The position numbers were made by a program, and so were the translations under genes. Below the pieces are notes generated by a model. That model searched no databases, was not told the DNA's origin, and was given only the letters and a program-made list of their open reading frames with translations. Below, one piece after another: positions 58,298 to 64,000 of a DNA stretch of 64,000 nt (positions within the stretch are counted from its first letter, which is position 1; every line of letters begins with the position of its first letter). Location of the stretch: NCBI GenBank assembly GCA_902363835.1, contig CABJBM010000003.1, positions 235,610-299,609 on the forward strand, written 5' to 3'. This stretch comes from Lachnospiraceae bacterium (GTDB lineage Bacteria; Bacillota; Clostridia; Lachnospirales; Lachnospiraceae).

Positions 58298-61110
58298 TGG
58301 TTAAATTTGATGCTTACAGAAAACCTGTAATTCCAAGAGTCTTCTTGGCATATCCAAATAAGAAATTAATATGTCAGCTTAATGCAAAGAGCAAAAGTTC
58401 TGTACTGTACATTGTAGGCATATCGCAGTTTAAGTTCTCGATTTATAAACGTCATGAGAAGATTGAAAACCAAGGGTACGATGATATTTCTGTCGGCAAA
58501 TACATATGGTTAGAGAATATTGGTTGGTATAGAATTACAGATATCAGTGAGAAAATAGATTATGGAAATCCATATAGAGAAATAACTTGTTATGACTTAT
58601 CTTATGAATTAAAGCAGACATACCTTACTTCATTTGGTTCCATGGGAACTGAAGACGATGAACAAGGCGGTTTAGACCGATATGCCCTTTATGATGCAAA
58701 TGATAAATTACATAGTATTGCTCATATCTTCATGGATAAGAACCCTGGTTGGAAATTTAAACATATTGACCCAGCTATCTCAAAAAATCGACGCAGTTTT
58801 GACAACGATAGTATCACATCATATGATTTTCTTACAGGTGACGTGGCTGAAACCTTTGAATGTATATTTGTATTTGATAGCAATGACCGAAGTGTTAGTG
58901 CATATAAAGCCGAAAATATAGGTAAAGAAGTTCCTATCGCGTTATCATTTAGGAATTTGATTAAGGAACTTAATATCACATGGAATGAAAATGATATCAA
59001 AACAGCATTGTATGTGACAGGTGGCAATGACGCAAGCGGCACAGCTTTATCTATAGCTTCTGTTAATCCTGGGGGTAATGCATATATAACCAATTTCAGT
59101 TATTTCTATAGTGATATGAGTCCTACATTAAAGAATAAGCTAGAAGAATACTATCAACGAATGGAAAACAGTAAGGGGTTAATCTCTACTGCTCTTACGC
59201 AACTGAAAACTTTACAGGACGAATTAGATAGTCTGAATAATAAAATGCCTTCCAATGAATCAAGCACTACATGGTCAGAGTATGGACTTGTTGGATTAAA
59301 AGCAAAAGCAAATACATACAAGGAACAAATGTCTGTATTAACGGATAAACGAAATTCTGACCCAGTTGCGCAAACGCAGTACAATAACTACAACACTCTC
59401 TGGAATGCTGTGAATGCTGAAATTACAGTAAGACATTCACAAATAACAGCTAAAGAAAATCAGATAAAAGCAAAACAAATCGAAGCACAGTCTTATGTTG
59501 TCAAAATTAATGAAGTACTAGGCGAAGAATTATATCATGAGTTGCAACCATTTGTCAGAGAGGATAATCTTTGTGATAGTTCATATATTGCTACATCGAC
59601 TATGACCGAAGCAGAAATCCTTGAAATGAAACAGGATTTGTATAATCATGGTGTCGAAGAACTGAATAAGGTATGCTATCCACAGTTTGATATGGAAGTA
59701 AACTCAGTGAATTTTCCTATGTTGTTCAAATATAAAGAGTGGACAGATCAGCTTGAATTAGGTGATATTCTTGCAATCAAGTATTCAGACGACGAGTTTT
59801 TAAAAGCCAGACTTCTTAAGATGGAAATTGACTGGGAAGATTTCAGTAAGTTTAAGCTGACTTTCAGCTCAAAGTCTGGTATTACGGATGGTTGGTTTGA
59901 TTTTGTGGCGATGCAAAAGTTGGTTGATAAGACCAGTGCAACTTTAAATTATAGACTATCTGGATATAATCAGGCGTCAAAACAGGCAAATGAAGCCTTT
60001 TATAGCACTCAAAGAGAATTCCTTGATTTAAGTAATCAACAGATTGAAAGCAACGGAAAGAATCAGGAAGTGCTTATTGATAGTACCGGTATTTTATTAA
60101 AGAAATGGCTACCTGACTTAAATAAATATGCTCCTGAAAAACTTTGGATTACCAATAGACAGATATTATTATTTGAGGAACCAGATGGAACTAATCTTCG
60201 TGAGCCAAAGCTTGCTATAGGTAAAGTGTATGTAACTAATAATGGCAAAACAACATCATACTACGGCATTTCTGCAGATGTGATCTATGGTGGATTATTT
60301 ATAGGGGAAGCCCTTAAAATACAGAATAAGAATAACACTCTCACTCTTGATGAAAATGGTTTTATTGCTTCTGCAACGAATGGTTTCAAGGTGCAAATTA
60401 ATCCGAATAATCCTAGTCAGATATTTAATATATCTAAAAGTGGTACGAGTCTACTATATATAGATGCCATAAAAGACAAACTTATATTTAAAGGTCGTGC
60501 TGAAATTGATGAAGGATTAATTGGTGGTTGGACTATAACCACAAATAGACTGTTTTCTGGTGGTGTTGGTATGTCATCTGATATTAATAGCGGAGCCGTG
60601 GCGTTCTGGGCAGGTAATGCTACTGCTATTTCTGCGCCATTTAGGGTGACAAACCAAGGTAAATTAGTTGCTTCTGATGCTGATATATCCGGTAGAATTA
60701 CAGCTACTTCAGGTAAAATTGGTGGCTACACTATAGATGGAAATGTTCTGAGAGGTACTGCAAATTCTTATATAGTTGGAGGTAGAATAAGTATCAACGA
60801 CGACTTTTTTTACGTTGCTGATGATGAAATTAACCTTGGAGATTTTGTTGTTACATATACGAACAGAGCTTTACTTATGTCGTCAGATGAATATACGGGA
60901 ATGTCCGCAAGAACTTCATCGGGAAGATTCGCAATTTGGGCTGGATATAGTGGTGGTGGAGCTAGTAATATTAGTAATTACACCTTTGCCGTTGATGGCG
61001 ACTTTGTATATGCCAAAGAGATTAAGATAACAGGGCGTTCTTGGTGGAAAGGTTGGGAACTTACTGAAACCTTAGAATGGTTAGATGAAAGAATTTCAGC
61101 TTTAGAATAA
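58297..61110 (+). CDS. tail-associated baseplate hub protein (Tal-like)
   Basis: 937 aa. The N-terminal ~380 aa (YRITDISEKIDYGNPYREIT, AETFECIFVFDSNDRSVSAY, WNENDIKTALYVTGG) is a gp27/Tal-like hub. A coiled-coil (about 260-400) and helices follow, then a beta-helix-like C-terminal region with short repeats (VAFWAGNATAISAPFRVTNQ; GAVIGGYTI-like GLIGGWTITTNRLFSGG and GKIGGYTIDGNVLRGT). No lytic domain is evident. The spike or receptor role is inferred. Confidence 0.8.
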   Translation: MVKFDAYRKPVIPRVFLAYPNKKLICQLNAKSKSSVLYIVGISQFKFSIYKRHEKIENQGYDDISVGKYIWLENIGWYRITDISEKIDYGNPYREITCYDLSYELKQTYLTSFGSMGTEDDEQGGLDRYALYDANDKLHSIAHIFMDKNPGWKFKHIDPAISKNRRSFDNDSITSYDFLTGDVAETFECIFVFDSNDRSVSAYKAENIGKEVPIALSFRNLIKELNITWNENDIKTALYVTGGNDASGTALSIASVNPGGNAYITNFSYFYSDMSPTLKNKLEEYYQRMENSKGLISTALTQLKTLQDELDSLNNKMPSNESSTTWSEYGLVGLKAKANTYKEQMSVLTDKRNSDPVAQTQYNNYNTLWNAVNAEITVRHSQITAKENQIKAKQIEAQSYVVKINEVLGEELYHELQPFVREDNLCDSSYIATSTMTEAEILEMKQDLYNHGVEELNKVCYPQFDMEVNSVNFPMLFKYKEWTDQLELGDILAIKYSDDEFLKARLLKMEIDWEDFSKFKLTFSSKSGITDGWFDFVAMQKLVDKTSATLNYRLSGYNQASKQANEAFYSTQREFLDLSNQQIESNGKNQEVLIDSTGILLKKWLPDLNKYAPEKLWITNRQILLFEEPDGTNLREPKLAIGKVYVTNNGKTTSYYGISADVIYGGLFIGEALKIQNKNNTLTLDENGFIASATNGFKVQINPNNPSQIFNISKSGTSLLYIDAIKDKLIFKGRAEIDEGLIGGWTITTNRLFSGGVGMSSDINSGAVAFWAGNATAISAPFRVTNQGKLVASDADISGRITATSGKIGGYTIDGNVLRGTANSYIVGGRISINDDFFYVADDEINLGDFVVTYTNRALLMSSDEYTGMSARTSSGRFAIWAGYSGGGASNISNYTFAVDGDFVYAKEIKITGRSWWKGWELTETLEWLDERISALE

Positions 61111-61143
61111 TTAGCCAGTTTAAATATAAAAGGAGGGCTTCAT

Positions 61144-61548
61144 TTGAAATTACCATTAAATATAGTCTATGAAACCACATGTATGTTATTACAAATTAAA
61201 ACCTTAAAATTAGGACTAAAGGTTGATTATTGGTGTAATAAGAATATAAAACTTTTTGCCGATGAATATAACTTTTACCTTGAGCAACTCAATGACATCT
61301 ACTCTCGCTATTGTAATAAGGATAATGCTGAGCAGTATGTGAAAATAAATGATAATGGTGGCATTGAGTTTAATTTCAAACCAGACACAAATATTAAGGA
61401 TTTTGAAAAGGAAATGATCGATCTCATGTATATGCCAAGCGATGAGTTTGAGCCATATATCATGAGCGAAGATGTGTTTAATAGTCTACCAAATGTAGAG
61501 TCCAGCAAGTTTAACATTGACCTGCTGGCTTTTTTATTGCCAGAATAG
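61144..61548 (+). CDS. small baseplate-module protein (134 aa)
   Basis: TTG start behind AAAGGAGGGCTTCAT. Helical, acidic; KLPLNIVYETTCMLLQIKTL and the FNFKPDTNIKDFEKEMIDLM block resemble proteins found upstream of DGR-type baseplate genes in gut phages. Function unknown. Confidence 0.6.
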   Translation: MKLPLNIVYETTCMLLQIKTLKLGLKVDYWCNKNIKLFADEYNFYLEQLNDIYSRYCNKDNAEQYVKINDNGGIEFNFKPDTNIKDFEKEMIDLMYMPSDEFEPYIMSEDVFNSLPNVESSKFNIDLLAFLLPE

Positions 61549-61581
61549 AGGAAAAAATCACAATAGAAGGGAGGTTTTATC

Positions 61582-63588
61582 TTGATATCTTATAAGACTA
61601 TAAGAGCTGATGTTTCACAGGAAATGAGTTATGTATACGAGAAAGTTAAACAGTATGATAACTTGTCTCGTAAATACAGAATAATGATTACAGACAAGGG
61701 TAATATGGTTTCATTAAATGGAAACGAATCCATAAGATTACGAATGTGGGCAGATGGAGAATTAACCCCATACGTTGATAAGTGGCTTGATGAACCATGG
61801 GAAAATGGATACCCTATTTTAATTATGACAAGCACTATGCTATCAAAAATAGGCAAAGTGAAATATGAATTTGTCATCCAAGAACCTGGAAGTCCTGCTG
61901 TTATATCTACTAGACAACAAAACTTATTAATTCAGAAATCGTTGATTAACTACGATGGATTAATTGCAAGCGAAGATTTTGATGTATTGTCAAACTTGAT
62001 AGCTCAAGCGCTTGCTATTCCAGATTTGATAAGCGACTTTAATGTAAGCCAAGAAGAAGCTAATAATTTTATTTTACAGATACAAAATGACATTGCAAGT
62101 TATCAAAGTCAATTTGCAGATATGCAGACAAACATTGATGAACTGATACGGTCAACAGAAGATTATATACAAGAATTAACCCAGAATGCGAAGAATGCTT
62201 TAGATGAAGCCACTAATACTCTATCAATAGCTAATCAATTAATTGATGAATCAAGAGTGTTGTTAGGAGAGTCTGAGCAACACGTAAATGATTCTGGAGC
62301 TAATGCTGCCCTATCCGAGAGTTGGGCTATTGGTAAAAAAGGATTGCGCCCCGATGAAAATACAAACAACAGCGAGTATTTTAGTGAGGTAAGTGCATCA
62401 AATGCTGATAGGGCTAAAGCAGAAGCAGACAGGGCAGAATCGTACGCTGGCCAAGCTAACCCAGGAGCATTAACAGGCACTGAAGCAACTGACACGCAAG
62501 GGCTTTTAGGCGCTCCTGGAGCTACGGTATGGGCACAGACACTCATTGATAAAATGATCGACAATAATATTACTGATGAGGAAATCGATGATCTTGATGA
62601 GCTTGTCTACATACCGAAATTTAAAAATAGTGATGTACTTGCAGGAGGAGATAATAATACCCACCCTGCATTTATCGTAAACGGTAAAGAAATTCCTGGT
62701 TTCTACTATTCGAAATATCAGAATGTCGTAAAGACCGTAGACGGTGTAAATATGGCTTATAGCCTGTACGGTAAAGATCCTGCGGTAAATATTAATTTTG
62801 ATAATGCACGAGCCAAATGTGAAGCCAAAGGAAAAGGATACCACCTTAGCACAATGGCTGAATGGGCGGCCATAGCTTTATGGTGCAAGAAAAATGGTTG
62901 TATGCCTTACGGGAATAATAATTACGGAAAGGATTCCCGGGAAACTAACTATGTAGCGATACCTACATCTCAGGATAGTGACAAAACCGGGCGTGTAGCT
63001 ACTGGAACAGGACCAGTTACATGGAGCCATGACGAAACACCAAGCGGCATCTGGGACTTAAACGGCAACGTCTGGGAATGGGTGAGTGGTTATAGAACAG
63101 TAGCTGGAGAAGTCCAGATCCTTGCCAATAATGACGCAGCGGATCCTGACAATCCTCAGAATGCAACGAGCCAATTATGGAAAGCGATAAACGCTACCAC
63201 TGGCGACCTTGTTGTACCGGGAACTGCCGGAACCATAAAACTGGACTATGTGAGCGGCAAGTGGACATACTGCACCACCATTACCAGCCAAGAGGACAGC
63301 AACCGTTCTTGCCCGTTTAAAGACGTCACATTTACGGCCGACGTAAAACAACCAGCTCAGGATTTGCTACGCGCTCTGGCTATGCTTCCGGTTGCTGGTG
63401 ATACCAGCTACGGAGACGACTATTTCTATGCCAACAACGGTACAGCCGAAAGGCTCGCCTTCCGCGGGGGCAACTGGAACCACGGCGCGCAAGCAGGCGT
63501 TTTCGGCGTCAACGGCAACAATCCCCGCTCCGGCATCTACACGTCCCTTGGCTTCCGTTCCGTTTATATTCCAGAACTTGAATCATAA
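61582..63588 (+). CDS. receptor-binding baseplate protein: BppU-like N-terminus, C-type lectin/FGE variable C-terminus (DGR target)
   Basis: 668 aa, TTG start after GGGAGGTTTTATC. Residues about 1-130 form a BppU-like beta domain (YRIMITDKGNMVSLNGNESI…). A coiled-coil stalk (about 150-260) follows. From about 370, the C-type lectin/formylglycine-generating-enzyme fold starts (GKEIPGFYYSKYQNVV, ARAKCEAKGKGYHLSTMAEW, GIWDLNGNVWEWVSGYR). It ends with the DGR variable block RGGNWNHGAQAGVFGVNGNN…GFRSVY. The last 600 bases are markedly GC-rich compared with neighbours. The reverse transcriptase and template repeat are not inside this window. Confidence 0.85.
   Translation: MISYKTIRADVSQEMSYVYEKVKQYDNLSRKYRIMITDKGNMVSLNGNESIRLRMWADGELTPYVDKWLDEPWENGYPILIMTSTMLSKIGKVKYEFVIQEPGSPAVISTRQQNLLIQKSLINYDGLIASEDFDVLSNLIAQALAIPDLISDFNVSQEEANNFILQIQNDIASYQSQFADMQTNIDELIRSTEDYIQELTQNAKNALDEATNTLSIANQLIDESRVLLGESEQHVNDSGANAALSESWAIGKKGLRPDENTNNSEYFSEVSASNADRAKAEADRAESYAGQANPGALTGTEATDTQGLLGAPGATVWAQTLIDKMIDNNITDEEIDDLDELVYIPKFKNSDVLAGGDNNTHPAFIVNGKEIPGFYYSKYQNVVKTVDGVNMAYSLYGKDPAVNINFDNARAKCEAKGKGYHLSTMAEWAAIALWCKKNGCMPYGNNNYGKDSRETNYVAIPTSQDSDKTGRVATGTGPVTWSHDETPSGIWDLNGNVWEWVSGYRTVAGEVQILANNDAADPDNPQNATSQLWKAINATTGDLVVPGTAGTIKLDYVSGKWTYCTTITSQEDSNRSCPFKDVTFTADVKQPAQDLLRALAMLPVAGDTSYGDDYFYANNGTAERLAFRGGNWNHGAQAGVFGVNGNNPRSGIYTSLGFRSVYIPELES
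63440..63575 (+). other. predicted DGR variable repeat
   Basis: The C-terminal codons encode RGGNWNHGAQAGVFGVNG, NNPRSG and LGFRSVY, the CLec variable-protein end found in DGR target genes. Codons such as AAC and AAT at the variable sites in the template would be adenine-mutated here. The exact limits need the template repeat, which is expected to the right of the window. Confidence 0.6.
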
Positions 63589-63600
63589 AAGGAGGTATCT

Positions 63601-64000
63601 ATGGACCTAAAATATCTAAGCTACAAGGGCCTAAAACGCCTTTACACCAAAGTATTAAAGCAAATTAGCCTAAAGGTTGACAAGACTAATGGGGATATTT
63701 CAGAAACCAAGGTGAGAAGTGTTGATACAATCACCACCGAATTTCCTGATCCCATAGCAGGCGAAAGTACAAAGACATTCCTTGGAAAAATTAAGAAATC
63801 TTTGGCTGACTGGAAAGCCATTAAATCCACGCTTCTGACACTAAGTATGCTGACAAATCAGCATGAAAACAGCACAAGTAAGATCCCGACGGCGGCATTG
63901 GTGTATGCTCTTAATCAGTCACTTGCTACGACAAATAGCAATTTAAGCGCTTTAAGTAATAATTTGAACGATGTAAAAAACGTATCTTATTCAGTTGGTA
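63601..64000 (+). CDS. hypothetical baseplate/tail fibre protein, 3' truncated by window edge
   Basis: ATG 63601 follows AAAGGAGGTATCT, 12 bases after the DGR target. Starts MDLKYLSYKGLKRLYTKVLK; the frame runs open for 133 codons to the edge. ENSTSKIPTAALVYALNQSL resembles tail-fibre segments. Possibly a fibre or chaperone associated with the DGR target. Confidence 0.7.
   Translation, partial: MDLKYLSYKGLKRLYTKVLKQISLKVDKTNGDISETKVRSVDTITTEFPDPIAGESTKTFLGKIKKSLADWKAIKSTLLTLSMLTNQHENSTSKIPTAALVYALNQSLATTNSNLSALSNNLNDVKNVSYSVG

Overview
The window is a stretch of one AT-rich temperate siphovirus of the Bacillota, most likely infecting a Clostridia/Lachnospiraceae-type host. The grounds are strong AGGAGG ribosome sites with frequent TTG/GTG starts, a clostridial-type peptide deformylase, LLH-type holin, choline-binding-type wall repeats and an HK97-type head module. 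Neither end of the genome is seen: the first and last genes run off the window.

Layout. (1) 1-11.15 kb, almost all leftward: accessory genes, including an XRE regulator/peptide deformylase operon, an NPPF-type DNA methyltransferase, a J-domain plus LPD-like protein, an HNH-AP2 homing endonuclease, a P22_AR_N/ORF6C antirepressor and a likely 0.6 kb structured RNA driven by a textbook promoter. (2) 11.15-15.7 kb: divergent control region with paired 15-bp operators, then palindromes and iteron-like repeats in a G-poor non-coding stretch (candidate origin), a second antirepressor, and a cluster of GGTACC elements. (3) 15.7-31.4 kb, rightward: two ParB-like proteins, a winged-helix Rep-like protein, a third ParB-like mini-protein, a 909-aa YonO-like single-chain RNA polymerase, two HU-like proteins, a metallophosphoesterase, an AntA/AntB antirepressor, a tyrosine recombinase, three tRNAs (Asn-GUU, Ile-UAU, Ser-UGA), an endolysin and a small P-loop protein. 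(4) 31.5-64 kb, rightward late genes: terminase, portal, protease with nested scaffold, decoration protein, capsid, connectors, tail tube, chaperone-like protein, holin, a small moron block (antirepressor, RusA, XRE), tape measure, Dit, tail-associated protein, baseplate proteins and a receptor-binding protein with a diversity-generating-retroelement type variable C-terminus.

How it works together. Rep-like protein, repeats and ParB-like genes suggest replication as an extrachromosomal element or phage-plasmid; the recombinase could integrate it or resolve dimers (inference). The YonO-like polymerase probably transcribes a late gene set. Several antirepressors and small XRE proteins point to layered lysis/lysogeny control.

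Most striking: the YonO-like polymerase; a 2,955-nt group I intron that splits the tape measure gene and carries a cargo island of mostly opposite-strand genes but no homing endonuclease; and at least four or five genes whose only sensible start codon is AUA or AUU, in a phage that also carries a tRNA-Ile(UAU).
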